DNA of 64,000 nucleotides from NCBI GenBank assembly GCA_024178355.1, contig JAMZNZ010000002.1, positions 1-64,000 of the forward strand, written 5' to 3'. Both the position numbers and the translations under genes were made by a program. This document shows positions 51,912 to 60,886 of this stretch, in pieces (position 1 is the first letter of the stretch; each line of letters opens with the position of its first letter). Under the pieces are notes generated by a model. That model made no database searches and was not told where the DNA came from. It saw only the letters and a list, made by a program, of their open reading frames with translations. Origin of the DNA: Maricaulaceae bacterium EIL42A08. GTDB lineage: Bacteria; Pseudomonadota; Alphaproteobacteria; Caulobacterales; Maricaulaceae.

Positions 51912-52532
51912 TTGGCCAAAGCTCCAAGCTCCAAACCAGCCCCCCGTGCCTGGCAGCGCATGCTGTCCGGGCGCCGGCTCGATCTTCTTGATCCTTCGCC
52001 CTTCGATGTGGAGGTGGAAGATATCGCTCAGGGGTTGGCCCGGGTTGCGCGCTGGAATGGTCAAACAAAGGGCGACCATGCGTTTTCAGTCGCCGAACAT
52101 TCGGTCGTGGTGGAGAAAATTTGCGCTCATCTGGAGCCGGACTGGCCCTATAGATGGCGCCTCGCGGCTCTGCTCCACGATGCACCAGAATATGTGATCG
52201 GTGACATGATCTCGCCGTTCAAGGCTGCGCTAGGCTTTGATTACAAGGCCTTCGAGGCGCGCCTGGAAGCGGCGATCCATGCGCGCTACGGCCTGCCCGC
52301 CGTGCTGCCTGATGCGGTGAAGGCGGTCATCAAGCGCGCCGATCGGGCGTGCGCCTATTTTGAAGCCACCCAGATTGCAGGCTTCACGGTGGAGGAGTCG
52401 CGCAAATTCTTCGGTCGACCGCCAAAAGGTCTTTCAGTGACTATCGACCCGCTTCCTGTCAAAGCGGCCCAGACGCTTTTCCTTGACCGCTTCAACCTGC
52501 TTTTAGAGCATGTTGAGCGGGAGAAACACTGA
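51912..52532 (+). CDS. HD-domain phosphohydrolase (YfbR-like)
   Basis: A 206-residue HD hydrolase. H...HD...D residues are in HAFSVAEHSVVVEKICAHL (H), RLAALLHDAPEYVIGDMISP (HD) and KRADRACAYFEATQI (D). The start of the domain, PSPFDVEVEDIAQGLARVAR, is typical of the YfbR-like group with 5'-nucleotidase activity. Start TTG at 51912 is chosen because GAAGGA precedes it and homologues begin near KAPSSKPAPRAW; no ATG or GTG is in frame nearby. nrtR starts directly after its stop. Confidence 0.8.
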   Translation: MAKAPSSKPAPRAWQRMLSGRRLDLLDPSPFDVEVEDIAQGLARVARWNGQTKGDHAFSVAEHSVVVEKICAHLEPDWPYRWRLAALLHDAPEYVIGDMISPFKAALGFDYKAFEARLEAAIHARYGLPAVLPDAVKAVIKRADRACAYFEATQIAGFTVEESRKFFGRPPKGLSVTIDPLPVKAAQTLFLDRFNLLLEHVEREKH

Positions 52533-53516
52533 ATGAAGCCAGACCTTGATCCAGGTGTCCTGGGCCGCGTTGTTGTCGGTCTGAATGCGGTGATATTCGC
52601 CGCTGACGGCGATGAGCTGAATGTGCTTGTCACCGAAAGCCCGGATGGTGGGCAGCCTGCGCTGCCCTTTGGTCCCTTTGATCCTGAAACCCATCGCACG
52701 TTCGAAATCGGCCTGCGCGAATGGGTGAGGGGGCAGACCGGCTTTGAGCTTGGCTATGTGGAACAGCTCTACACCTTCGGCGATCGTGGACGCGACGCGC
52801 CCGTGGCAGCTCTGGCTGGATCGGATGGCGCGCGGGTTGTCTCGGTCGGGTATCTGGGCCTGGCCCCGGAAGCGCGGGTCCTCAAAGGGGACGATGCACG
52901 CTGGGTGCGATGGTCGCGCTTCTTTCCCTGGGAGGACCACCGTGAGGGCCGCCCGGCACTGCTGACCGAAGATATCGAACCGGCCTTGCGCAGCTGGGCC
53001 GATGAAGCCGGTGTGCCGGGGCGCCGCGCGGCGCGGTTTGACCGGGTTCGTTTAACCTTCGGGCTTGATGGTGCGCCCTGGAATGAAGAGCGAGCGCTGG
53101 ATCGTTATGAACTCCTTTATGAGGCCGGGCTGGTGGCAGAAGCGGCAAGGGACCGCAGTGAAGCACCGTCCGAGCACGGGGTGGGGGAGGCGATGGCCTC
53201 CGACCACCGGCGCATTCTTGCTACCGCGCTGTCGCGCCTGCGCGGCAAAATAAAATATCGCCCCATCGTGTTCGAACTGACGCCGGAACTATTCACCCTG
53301 TCTGACCTGCAAAAGCTGGTGGAAAGCATCTCCGGGCTCAGCCTGCACAAGCAGAATTTCCGCCGCTCGCTGGGCCGTGCTGGCTTTGTCGAAGGCACAG
53401 GGCGCATGCAAAGCAGTACCGGTGGCAGACCGGCTGAACTACACAGATTTACCCGCGATACCATGCGCTCCGGCGGGGCGCTTGGCCTGACGATCCCACG
53501 CTTGAAAGAAATGTGA
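52533..53516 (+). CDS. nrtR: NrtR-type Nudix regulator of NAD synthesis
   Basis: A 327-residue protein. A Nudix-like domain (about 10-150) has lost the hydrolase box: the place of RE-x2-EE-x-G reads LREWVRGQTGF. A winged-helix DNA-binding domain (about 215-327) has KYRPIVFELTPELFTLSDLQ and HKQNFRRSLGRAGFVEGTG. NrtR proteins repress NAD synthesis or salvage genes and respond to ADP-ribose. Here it lies directly upstream of nadA-nadB-nadC, its probable target. It starts on the base after the HD gene stop. Confidence 0.87.
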   Translation: MKPDLDPGVLGRVVVGLNAVIFAADGDELNVLVTESPDGGQPALPFGPFDPETHRTFEIGLREWVRGQTGFELGYVEQLYTFGDRGRDAPVAALAGSDGARVVSVGYLGLAPEARVLKGDDARWVRWSRFFPWEDHREGRPALLTEDIEPALRSWADEAGVPGRRAARFDRVRLTFGLDGAPWNEERALDRYELLYEAGLVAEAARDRSEAPSEHGVGEAMASDHRRILATALSRLRGKIKYRPIVFELTPELFTLSDLQKLVESISGLSLHKQNFRRSLGRAGFVEGTGRMQSSTGGRPAELHRFTRDTMRSGGALGLTIPRLKEM

Positions 53517-53594
53517 TCGACTTGCGACTTGCCTGTCGGAGTCGGGTGGTTTATCTCGTAGTCTGAGCTTAGGCTCCAACGGAGCATAACTTTC

Positions 53595-53622
53595 ACGGCG
53601 AAATCACCTTTCGCCGTTTCTT
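53595..53622 (+). terminator. Terminator-like hairpin between nrtR and nadA
   Basis: ACGGCGAAA and TTTCGCCGT form a perfect 9-bp stem with a 5-nt loop, followed by TTCTTA. It probably ends the HD-nrtR unit, so nadA would need its own promoter in the next 57 bp, or it may act as an attenuator. A partial palindrome around CGTAGTCTGAGCTTAG (53558-53573) may be an NrtR operator. Confidence 0.6.
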
Positions 53623-53678
53623 AGCGCCCCACTAATGATCATATCGAGCAAAAGGGGGTGCGTAATGGGAGGCCTCCC

Positions 53679-54794
53679 ATGGATGGCATGAACTTTTCCG
53701 ATAAAAATCAGTGTCCTGAGGCCGATGCGCTTGTGTATGATGACGGCGTCAAGGCGCGCGTAGATCATCTGTATGAGCGCGTAAAGGATGTCGTTACACC
53801 CATGGAGTGGCCGAAATTTGCGCCGCTCGTGGATGCCATTTTGCGCCTGAAGCAAGAGCGCGGAGCCACCATCCTGGCGCACAACTATATGACGCCGGAA
53901 ATTTTCAACTGTGTCGGTGACATCACCGGCGATAGCCTGAAGCTGGCTCAGGTCGCGGCTGAAGCTGATGAGGACATCATTCTTCAGGCGGGTGTCCACT
54001 TCATGGCCGAGACAGCAAAAATCCTCAGTCCGAACAAGACGGTACTGATCCCGGACATGGACGCTGGCTGCTCGCTGGCGAGCTCGATCACAGGCGAAGA
54101 CGTTCAGCGCATCAAGGCGGCTTACCCCGACCTTCCCATCGTGACCTATGTGAACACCTCAGCGGATGTAAAGGCCTGGTCGGATATCTGCTGCACCAGC
54201 TCCAACGCCGTGCAAGTGGTTGAAAGTGTTGCGCGCCAGTGGGGCGTCGACACAGTGATTATGATCCCGGACGAGTATCTGGCGAAGAATGTCGCCGCCC
54301 AGACGGACATCAAGATCCTGACCTGGAAGGGCAGCTGTGAAGTCCACGAGATGTTCACGCCACAGGACATTGATGACCTGCGTGCCGCGCATCCCGATGC
54401 GGTCATCCTGACCCACCCCGAATGCCCGCCTGAGGTGATGGCGCGCGCTGACTTTGCCGGCTCTACCGGAGCCATGGCCGGTTATGTCAAAGACAAGTCG
54501 CCCGCCAAGGCGATCCTGATTACCGAGTGCTCCATGAGCGATAATGTGGCGGTGGAAAATCCGGACGTAGATTTCGTAAAGCCCTGTAATCTTTGCCCTC
54601 ACATGAAGCGCATCACCCTCACCGGCATCTATGAAGCGCTGCGCGATTTAAAGCACGAGGTGGAGGTCGATCCGGTGATCGCACAGAAGGCGCGCGCCTC
54701 TCTGCAAGCCATGCTCGACCTGCCCAAGGCGACCACGCCGCCGTCGTTCGAGACGGGCAAGGACGCGGTCGCCGTGCCGTATGTAGCGGTCTAA
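53679..54794 (+). CDS. nadA: Quinolinate synthase NadA
   Basis: A 371-residue enzyme. It has the substrate region ILAHNYMTPEIFNCVGDITG and the iron-sulphur cysteines in DMDAGCSLASSI, in WSDICCTSSNAV and in KPCNLCPHMKRITLTGI. ILTHPECPPEVMARADFAGS is also conserved. It condenses iminoaspartate from NadB with dihydroxyacetone phosphate to quinolinate. ATG at 53679 has GGGAGG upstream. The nadA-nadB-nadC order gives the full path from aspartate to nicotinate mononucleotide. Confidence 0.95.
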   Translation: MDGMNFSDKNQCPEADALVYDDGVKARVDHLYERVKDVVTPMEWPKFAPLVDAILRLKQERGATILAHNYMTPEIFNCVGDITGDSLKLAQVAAEADEDIILQAGVHFMAETAKILSPNKTVLIPDMDAGCSLASSITGEDVQRIKAAYPDLPIVTYVNTSADVKAWSDICCTSSNAVQVVESVARQWGVDTVIMIPDEYLAKNVAAQTDIKILTWKGSCEVHEMFTPQDIDDLRAAHPDAVILTHPECPPEVMARADFAGSTGAMAGYVKDKSPAKAILITECSMSDNVAVENPDVDFVKPCNLCPHMKRITLTGIYEALRDLKHEVEVDPVIAQKARASLQAMLDLPKATTPPSFETGKDAVAVPYVAV

Positions 54795-54814
54795 GCAGTT
54801 GTGATCTGTCTGAA

Positions 54815-56332
54815 GTGACCCAACCGATCATCATCCTCGGCGCTGGGATTGCCGGCCTTTGGACGGCGCTCCATGCCGCGCCGCGCCGCGTAATCCTGCT
54901 CACCGGCGCTCGGCTGGGCGAGGGCAGCTCGACAGGCTGGGCGCAGGGCGGTGTCGCTGCGGCGCTGGGGGATGACGATAGGCCAGACCTGCACGCCAGC
55001 GATACCATTGAGGCTGGTGCAGGCTTGGTTGATAAGGCTGCGGCGCAGCTATTGGCTGAGGCTGGGCCACAAGAAATCAAGGACTTGCTGGCTCTCGGAG
55101 CACCGTTTGAAAAGAGCGGTGATGCTTGGGCGCTGTCTCGTGAGGCGGCGCACAGCCGGGCCCGGGTCGCCCGGGTGAAGGGTGATCAGGCGGGGGCCGG
55201 GATCCTGGCTGCGCTCATCCGGGCCGTGCGCCTAGCTGACCATATCGACATCCGTGAAGGCTGGCGCGGTGAAGCGCTGCTACCGGCCCGTGATGGCGGG
55301 TGTGCGGGCGTGCTAGCGCGTGATCCAGCAGGCCAATTGCACCGGATTGAAGCTGCGGACACCGTACTGGCGACAGGCTCGCTTGGTGGGCTTTACGCTG
55401 TAACAACAACGCCTTGGACCAGTCAGGGTCAAGCGCTTGCCATGGCTGCGGCGCTGGGTGCGACGATCCGAGATCCTGAGTTTGTCCAGTTCCACCCCAC
55501 TGCGATTGATATAGGACGGGACCCGGCTCCGCTGGCGACTGAGGCGCTCCGCGGGGAGGGGGCGACGCTGATCGATGGTGAGGGTCGGCGCTTCATGGTG
55601 GATCCACATCCGCTGGCTGAGCTTGCCCCTCGGGATGTGGTAGCACGTTGTGTTCATTCGCAAATTCAGCTTGGTCGTGGAGCGTTCCTGGATGCTCGCG
55701 AGGCGGTGGGTGAGGCCTTCCCGGAGCGCTTCCCGGCGGTGTTTGCAGCTTGCAAGTCAGCGGGGATAGATCCGCGGATAACTGCGATCCCTGTGGCACC
55801 GGCAGCGCACTATCACATGGGTGGTGTCGCCACCGATCTTGACGGATTTACAGGCGTTTCAGGGCTTTGGGCCGTGGGCGAGTGTGCGGCCAACGGGCTG
55901 CACGGGGCCAATCGACTGGCGTCCAACTCGCTTCTGGATGGTTTGGTTTTTGGCCGCCGGGCGGCGGATAAGCTGACACAAAACTCTCCGCGGCGGCAGG
56001 TCAAAGCGCTTCATGCCGAGCCCGCCCCTCAGCTGCCTGTTGAAGCGTTGCAGCGCTTGCGTCAGGCTATGTCAGCCGATGCGGGCGTGGTCCGTGATCG
56101 CTATGGTTTAACAAGGCTTTTAGCGACACTGAACCGGCTTGAGGCTGAGCATGGCGCGGCCCATCCGCTGGTTGCGGCGCGTTTTGTGGTGTCGGCTGCC
56201 CTGTCGCGAAACGAGTCTCGTGGCGGCCATTATCGCTCCGATTTTCCCAAGGCGGATCGGACTGGAATACCCACCTACCTGACCCTGGATCAGGTGAAAC
56301 CTGACCTGCCTGTTTTGGACGCTGCAGAATGA
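54815..56332 (+). CDS. nadB: L-aspartate oxidase NadB
   Basis: A 505-residue flavoprotein. The FAD motif is IIILGAGIAGLWTALHAA. The succinate dehydrogenase-like active site has SSTGWAQGGVAAALGDDD, FVQFHPTAIDI, the arginine in APAAHYHMGGVATDLDGFTG, and ECAANGLHGANRLASNSLLD. It oxidises aspartate to iminoaspartate, which NadA uses. Start GTG at 54815, 20 bp after nadA. It overlaps nadC by 4 bp. Confidence 0.95.
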   Translation: MTQPIIILGAGIAGLWTALHAAPRRVILLTGARLGEGSSTGWAQGGVAAALGDDDRPDLHASDTIEAGAGLVDKAAAQLLAEAGPQEIKDLLALGAPFEKSGDAWALSREAAHSRARVARVKGDQAGAGILAALIRAVRLADHIDIREGWRGEALLPARDGGCAGVLARDPAGQLHRIEAADTVLATGSLGGLYAVTTTPWTSQGQALAMAAALGATIRDPEFVQFHPTAIDIGRDPAPLATEALRGEGATLIDGEGRRFMVDPHPLAELAPRDVVARCVHSQIQLGRGAFLDAREAVGEAFPERFPAVFAACKSAGIDPRITAIPVAPAAHYHMGGVATDLDGFTGVSGLWAVGECAANGLHGANRLASNSLLDGLVFGRRAADKLTQNSPRRQVKALHAEPAPQLPVEALQRLRQAMSADAGVVRDRYGLTRLLATLNRLEAEHGAAHPLVAARFVVSAALSRNESRGGHYRSDFPKADRTGIPTYLTLDQVKPDLPVLDAAE

Positions 56333-57174
56333 CCTCGCCCATCCCCTCCCGCCTTGTCGTCGACCTTGTTGCGCGGACCCTTGATGAGGATCTTGGCGGT
56401 CGCGGCGACGTGACGAGCCTGGCCACCATCCCGGCGGATGCGACTGCGCGTTTCGACATCGTCAGCCGCGCCGAAGGCGTCCTCTCCGGGCGTCAGGCGG
56501 CTGATGAAGTCTTTGCCCAGGTGGACACCGCGATCGAGGCGAGATGGGAAAAGTCTGACGGGGACAGGGTGAGCCCCGGCCAAGTGGTCGCCAGCCTGTC
56601 CGGTCCGGCCCGCAGCCTTCTGACGGCCGAGCGCTCCGCGCTGAACTTCCTTGGACGGATGAGCGGGATCGCGACCTTGACCCGCCAGTATGTGGACGCC
56701 GTGGCGGGTGCCGGCACCACCATCGCCCACACTCGCAAGACCACACCGACCCTGCGCGCGCTGGAGATTCAGGCGGTGAAGGCTGGCGGGGGGGCGAGTC
56801 ATCGCTATGGCCTCGATGATGCGATCCTGATCAAGGACAACCACGTGGCGGTGTGCGGCAGTGTGGGTGAGGCGGTGCGCCGGGCGCGAGCCTTCGCCGG
56901 TCACATGACGCGTGTCGCGGTGGAAATTGATCGACTTGATCAGCTTGATGACGCGCTTGAGGCCGGGGCGGAAAGCATCCTGCTCGATAATTTCTCGCTT
57001 GATGATCTGCGCAGCGCGGTCGCTTGCGCCAAGGGCAAGGCGACGCTCGAAGCCTCAGGCGGTGTGACGCTGGATACAGTCCGCGCGATTGCTGAAACCG
57101 GCGTGGACGTGATCAGCATTGGCGCGCTCACCCATTCGGCCCCCAACTTCGATCTGGGTCTGGATGAGGCCTAA
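56329..57174 (+). CDS. nadC: Nicotinate-nucleotide pyrophosphorylase NadC
   Basis: A 281-residue quinolinate phosphoribosyltransferase. It contains RSLLTAERSALNFLGRMSGI, HTRKTTPTLRALEIQAVKAG with substrate-binding R and K residues, and DDAILIKDNHVAVCGSVGEA. The C-terminal ISIGALTHSAPNFDLGLDEA is the PRPP-binding end. It turns quinolinate into nicotinate mononucleotide. It overlaps nadB by 4 bp and the converging next gene by 4 bp. Confidence 0.95.
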   Translation: MTSPIPSRLVVDLVARTLDEDLGGRGDVTSLATIPADATARFDIVSRAEGVLSGRQAADEVFAQVDTAIEARWEKSDGDRVSPGQVVASLSGPARSLLTAERSALNFLGRMSGIATLTRQYVDAVAGAGTTIAHTRKTTPTLRALEIQAVKAGGGASHRYGLDDAILIKDNHVAVCGSVGEAVRRARAFAGHMTRVAVEIDRLDQLDDALEAGAESILLDNFSLDDLRSAVACAKGKATLEASGGVTLDTVRAIAETGVDVISIGALTHSAPNFDLGLDEA

Positions 57175-57719
57175 TCCGCCAGCCAGCATTTCATGATCGG
57201 ATAGGGTCGCGGATCGGTGCCGTCGCCAAAGGGCGGCGGGGCGGAGCAGAGTCCGATCTGTGCCAACATGGAGATGCCGGGAAACAGGCCCATCTGGAGC
57301 TGGTCTAAAATCAGCGCGATATCATTGCCCTTGTCCGCGCCATAGCCAGCCGCATCAAAGACCAGACGAGGATCGATCCCGGCATGGAGCGCGGCGGTGT
57401 AGGACCAGGCAATAGGCACCAGATCGGTGTGATTGATCGACCCGTCTGGGTCCAGCTTGGCAAGGCAGGCATCAATATTTCCCGACAGCTGGCTGCGAAA
57501 ACGTGCCGGGACGATGGCGATATGCCCCGCCTCATGCAGCAGATCACCGGGTGAGGTGAGCTGGTCTGGATCGTAGATCAATTGACCGGCCTCCATCCTC
57601 ACACCGGGCAGAAAGCTGTCGCCTGGCACCGCGCCAGCAGTGCAGTCGATCCCCACCGCGCTCAAAAATTTCAGAACCGGATCAAGGGTTTCAGGGTGCT
57701 GCACGCGGTTCGCTTCCAA
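57171..57719 (-). CDS. Hypothetical protein with an HExxH motif
   Basis: A 182-residue protein I do not recognise. Near residue 62 it has HEAGHIAIVPARFR, a zinc-protease-type HExxH. A third zinc ligand is not obvious; D or E residues about 40-60 positions further could serve. It lacks a signal peptide, so it would be cytoplasmic. The C-terminus is rich in P, G and C (LCSAPPPFGDGTDPRPYPIM). ATG at 57719 is preceded by a promoter-like A/T stretch only. The function cannot be said. Confidence 0.7.
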   Translation of the reverse strand: MEANRVQHPETLDPVLKFLSAVGIDCTAGAVPGDSFLPGVRMEAGQLIYDPDQLTSPGDLLHEAGHIAIVPARFRSQLSGNIDACLAKLDPDGSINHTDLVPIAWSYTAALHAGIDPRLVFDAAGYGADKGNDIALILDQLQMGLFPGISMLAQIGLCSAPPPFGDGTDPRPYPIMKCWLAD

Positions 57720-57789
57720 CTTCGACCTGGAACTGGATAAGGTTTAGGTCGCACTTTCGCCTGCGTTCAATAGGAACTTCCTTCCCGGT

Positions 57790-57819
57790 CCCTCTCACCC
57801 TTGTTTAAGGGGGAGAGGG
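57790..57819. repeat. Hairpin repeat CCCTCTC...GAGAGGG
   Basis: CCCTCTCACCCTT and AAGGGGGAGAGGG pair around a GTTT loop with one mismatch. This type of dispersed repeat is common in proteobacterial intergenic DNA. It lies between two minus-strand genes and lacks a T-tract. Confidence 0.6.
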
Positions 57820-57856
57820 GGCATCCACGTTGTGCTTTGTCGTCAAGCGCTGGTCT

Positions 57857-59293
57857 TCACTCACCCGCCAGAGCCATCACCGCCCGCCAGTGCCCTTCAA
57901 CCGGGGCGTCCTGCGGGTAGACCTCCAGCAACACATCCGGCGCGATGCCGCTTTCTTCAAAGACTTCGCCATCCGGTGCGGCAAACACTTCGTTGGACAG
58001 CTCCAGCAGCCAGCCATTGGGTAGCGGTTTGGCGAGTGGCGTGGAAAAGCTGCCTCGGGTCGCGGTGCCATAATGGGTGACGTTGGGCAGCTGGCGGAAA
58101 GCCAGCGTTGCCAATTCACCGCCGCTGACCGTGACATCACTGGTCAACAGGCGCACCGGCCCGGTAAAGCGCGGCCCCCCAGCCGGCTCGATGATATGGA
58201 AAAAGGGCGCGAGGCCGCTGCCCCGGCTCTGCGTGGTAAAGCCTACAAAGGCTGTATCGGTGAAGCGACCCGGCAGGGCCTTGGCGACCTGGTCCCAGCC
58301 CCCGCGATTATTCGACAGATCAACGATCACCGCGTCCGCCCCTTCAAAGGCGGTGAACGCCTCGTCCAGTGCCGCGTTGAGCGCAGCCATCTCAGCGTCG
58401 GCCCAAGCATCGCTGCCAAAGTCGGGATTGTCGGAAAACCCGCCCATCACGAAGAGCTGGAGATAGCCTACGCGCCGACCGGGTTCCGGTTCGATCACGC
58501 CCCAGACCAGGCGGTCATTGAGTGTATGGGTGGCCGTGTCGCCGAGCGCTTCCAGCGTCTGGGTGATCAGGCCGATTAGCCAGGGCGTCTCGCCAATAGT
58601 GTCGCGCACAAAGGGCAGGGTTTCACCCTGACCATCCTGTTGCCGACGAGGTTCTCCGTCGACGGTTCCAATCAGCTTGGTGTGACTGTCCGACAGGCCA
58701 TCCATGTAGGCAACCAGCGCGTCCCACAACTCAGCCTCGCCCATATCATCGCTGACGGTCTGGCGCAGCGCCTCTGCGCGCTGCTCACGATCGGGCAGGC
58801 GACGGTCAAAGAAGGCGTAGTGGGTCTCAAAATGATCGAGAAAGGCAGTTGCGACGGCGGTGGGCGACGTATCGGTGGGTTGCTGGCAGGCGTCTGGCAG
58901 AGTGTCGATGCGATCAAAGACCAGATTTGTATCACCCTGAAGCAGCTGGAAAATCGCCGCCTCCTCGCCGGGAATATTTCTTACATAGCGATAGCGGACC
59001 GAGGCCATGGCGCTCATATCGCGGGTTTCAGACGGTGTGGCGTAACAGGACGCGGCCTCCTGATAGCGGGTGACGCCATCCTCATCGATATCAAGGATCC
59101 AGCCATAGCCGCGTGAACGCCAGACACCGTGATAGTCTTCACGGGGCAGACCCTGCCCATCCAGCAGGCGCTCTGCCGGACCTGCCCGGTTCCAGGGCGC
59201 ATCGGCCGTTGGGGCAGGAGTCGTATTTGCTGCAGGTTCGCAGGCAGCCAGCAAAAACGCTGAGGCCAGAACGGCGCGGGGGAGAGTAAACAT
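57857..59293 (-). CDS. S41-family peptidase-like lipoprotein
   Basis: A 478-residue lipoprotein: the signal peptide ends in LLAACE. About 60 residues of a WRSRGYGWILDIDEDGVTRY-type region come first, then the S41 core: DALVAYMDGLSDSHTKLIG, DAVIVDLSNNRGGWDQVAKA, and VTVSGGELATLAFRQLPN with the probable catalytic serine. The usual lysine partner after the G-x-x-T-x-G motif is replaced (GTATRGSFS), so it may use the S41B-type mechanism. It would face the periplasm. ATG at 59293 follows TAGGAG. A palindrome just upstream and the TetR gene suggest local control. Confidence 0.83.
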   Translation of the reverse strand: MFTLPRAVLASAFLLAACEPAANTTPAPTADAPWNRAGPAERLLDGQGLPREDYHGVWRSRGYGWILDIDEDGVTRYQEAASCYATPSETRDMSAMASVRYRYVRNIPGEEAAIFQLLQGDTNLVFDRIDTLPDACQQPTDTSPTAVATAFLDHFETHYAFFDRRLPDREQRAEALRQTVSDDMGEAELWDALVAYMDGLSDSHTKLIGTVDGEPRRQQDGQGETLPFVRDTIGETPWLIGLITQTLEALGDTATHTLNDRLVWGVIEPEPGRRVGYLQLFVMGGFSDNPDFGSDAWADAEMAALNAALDEAFTAFEGADAVIVDLSNNRGGWDQVAKALPGRFTDTAFVGFTTQSRGSGLAPFFHIIEPAGGPRFTGPVRLLTSDVTVSGGELATLAFRQLPNVTHYGTATRGSFSTPLAKPLPNGWLLELSNEVFAAPDGEVFEESGIAPDVLLEVYPQDAPVEGHWRAVMALAGE

Positions 59294-59300
59294 GCAAGCT

Positions 59301-59327
59301 CCTAAAGTGACCGTGGTCACCTTTAGG
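59301..59327. promoter_or_regulatory. Palindrome upstream of the S41 gene, possible TetR operator
   Basis: CCTAAA-GTGACC-GT-GGTCAC-C-TTTAGG is a near-perfect inverted repeat with one inserted base. It lies 8 bp upstream of the S41 gene start and just after the tetR stop, so it could be an operator or a weak hairpin end for tetR. Confidence 0.5.
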
Positions 59328-59331
59328 GCTT

Positions 59332-59937
59332 CTAATCGTGCTTGGCAAGGGCTTTCAGGAAAGCTTTCAACCGCTCGTCGATCATGCCGCGAATGTCGAA
59401 TTCGGAGCCATTAATGGTCCAGTCATGGACCGTGCCGCTAAGCATGGCGAGGATCAGATCGGCGTGAACATCCGGATCATGCATCGAATCGATTTCACCG
59501 CGGGTGATCCCCTGAGCGAGAATATCGCTGATAATGACCCGGCTTTTTGCATCGCTTTCCCGCTCGGCACGGCGGAAATCCTCATTGATGCTCATGCGTT
59601 GGCGCTTGGCCCGCCACAGGTCTTCATTGACAAGGCCGATATCAATAAATGCGTTGGCCAGTGCAAGCAGGCGCGAATACACGGTCTCTTCAGGCAACAG
59701 CGCTGCATTGCCCGTGTGGGTCATGCGGCCATACCACTCCAGCAGGATGTGATCCTTGGTGGGGAAGTGGTTGAAGAACGTGCCTTTTGCGACGCCCGCT
59801 TCCTCGCAGATGGCGCTGACCGGGACGGTTTCGAAACTGCTTTCGCGGAAAAGCCTCAGGGCCGTTTTGTAGAGCGTCTCGCGCAGAGCTTCCTTCTTGC
59901 GCTCCCGCAAGCCTTTGCTTCGCGAATCGTCCAGCAC
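59332..59937 (-). CDS. TetR/AcrR family transcriptional regulator
   Basis: A 201-residue regulator. The N-terminal helix-turn-helix reads FETVPVSAICEEAGVAKGTF and ends FFNHFPTKDHILLEWYG, a typical TetR DNA-binding region. The C-terminal ligand domain is unassigned. It lies 38 bp upstream of the S41 lipoprotein gene on the same strand, with a palindrome between them, so autoregulation or control of the S41 gene is likely. Its ligand is unknown. Confidence 0.87.
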   Translation of the reverse strand: MLDDSRSKGLRERKKEALRETLYKTALRLFRESSFETVPVSAICEEAGVAKGTFFNHFPTKDHILLEWYGRMTHTGNAALLPEETVYSRLLALANAFIDIGLVNEDLWRAKRQRMSINEDFRRAERESDAKSRVIISDILAQGITRGEIDSMHDPDVHADLILAMLSGTVHDWTINGSEFDIRGMIDERLKAFLKALAKHD

Positions 59938-59943
59938 GATGCC

Positions 59944-60675
59944 CTAGGCCTCTCGGTCGTCAATCAGAAGCTGGCGTTCCGATCGGTTGGGAAAGCGATA
60001 AAACACGTGGCTACCAATTTTGCGCGTCCGCACCAGCGAGTCATTCCAGTACGGATCAACTTCGGTGGTGTGGTAATGCGTTGCTCGATTGGTCACCGGA
60101 CGTGCAAAGCCCATGAGCGCGTGTTCAGCCACCAGCTGCGAACGCGCCCAGCCGCGTCCATAGGGTGCACGCTCCATGGAGCCGTCACAGGTAAAGGTAA
60201 ACTGGCACCCGGTTGTGCGCTCAGACCCCTGATACACCACGTCACAAACGGTGTTGGGATAGGCACTATGGCGCACGCGGTTCATGATAACCTCGGCGAC
60301 CGCCATCTGACCGGACAGGCCCTCAGAGCGGGCCTCGTAATAAATGGCTTCAGCCATGCATTGGCGCTCGCGCGCAGCCAAGTGCGCGGCTTCCAGGTGG
60401 CTTGTATCAAAGCTGCGCAGATCATCTAGCGTGCGCGGGCTCAATTCCGCGCCGTTCAGGGTGAAGCTGGCGAACTGGATCGTTTCTTCGGTGTTGGCAG
60501 CAATTTCGTCAGACAGATAGTTGACCGCCAGCGTGCGCCACAGGGCCGCTTCATCCTGCTGACGCGCACGCTCAGGCGCGAGCGTCACCGCGCCCGCTGT
60601 CACCAGGACAGCAGCGCAGGCCGCCAGGCCCGTCGTTGCGCGCTTCAAGCGCTGGATGAGATGACGCTGTGCCAT
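59944..60675 (-). CDS. SleB-type cell wall hydrolase
   Basis: A 243-residue protein. An N-terminal membrane or signal helix (ATTGLAACAAVLVTAGAVTL) is followed by the hydrolase-2/SleB domain: CMAEAIYYEARSEGLSGQMA with the catalytic glutamate, then VAEVIMNRVRHSAYPNTVCD, QFTFTCDGS and THYHTTEVDPYWNDSLVRTR. It should cut peptidoglycan glycan strands outside the inner membrane. The TetR gene lies 6 bp downstream. Confidence 0.9.
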   Translation of the reverse strand: MAQRHLIQRLKRATTGLAACAAVLVTAGAVTLAPERARQQDEAALWRTLAVNYLSDEIAANTEETIQFASFTLNGAELSPRTLDDLRSFDTSHLEAAHLAARERQCMAEAIYYEARSEGLSGQMAVAEVIMNRVRHSAYPNTVCDVVYQGSERTTGCQFTFTCDGSMERAPYGRGWARSQLVAEHALMGFARPVTNRATHYHTTEVDPYWNDSLVRTRKIGSHVFYRFPNRSERQLLIDDREA

Positions 60676-60813
60676 CGAAACTCCAATTACCGATCCAGAG
60701 CGGTGAATTCACTGCTTTGGTATCTGCCAACCGTTTGCAAGGTTTGAACCACGCGCTCCGGTGTGGGGCAGGGCTGATACGCCGAGCCCGTGACCCCGTC
60801 AATATATACCGGT

Positions 60814-60828
60814 TAAGGCATAATTAGG
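60814..60828. promoter_or_regulatory. CtrA-like site upstream of the cell wall hydrolase
   Basis: TTAA-N7-TTAG (one mismatch) lies about 140 bp upstream of the hydrolase start. CtrA control of wall enzymes is known in this lineage; here it is only a motif match. Confidence 0.25.
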
Positions 60829-60886
60829 GTCTCAAACGAGGGCATTCAATTATGACGCTGCTACGCGGTTGAAAATAAAGCTATTC

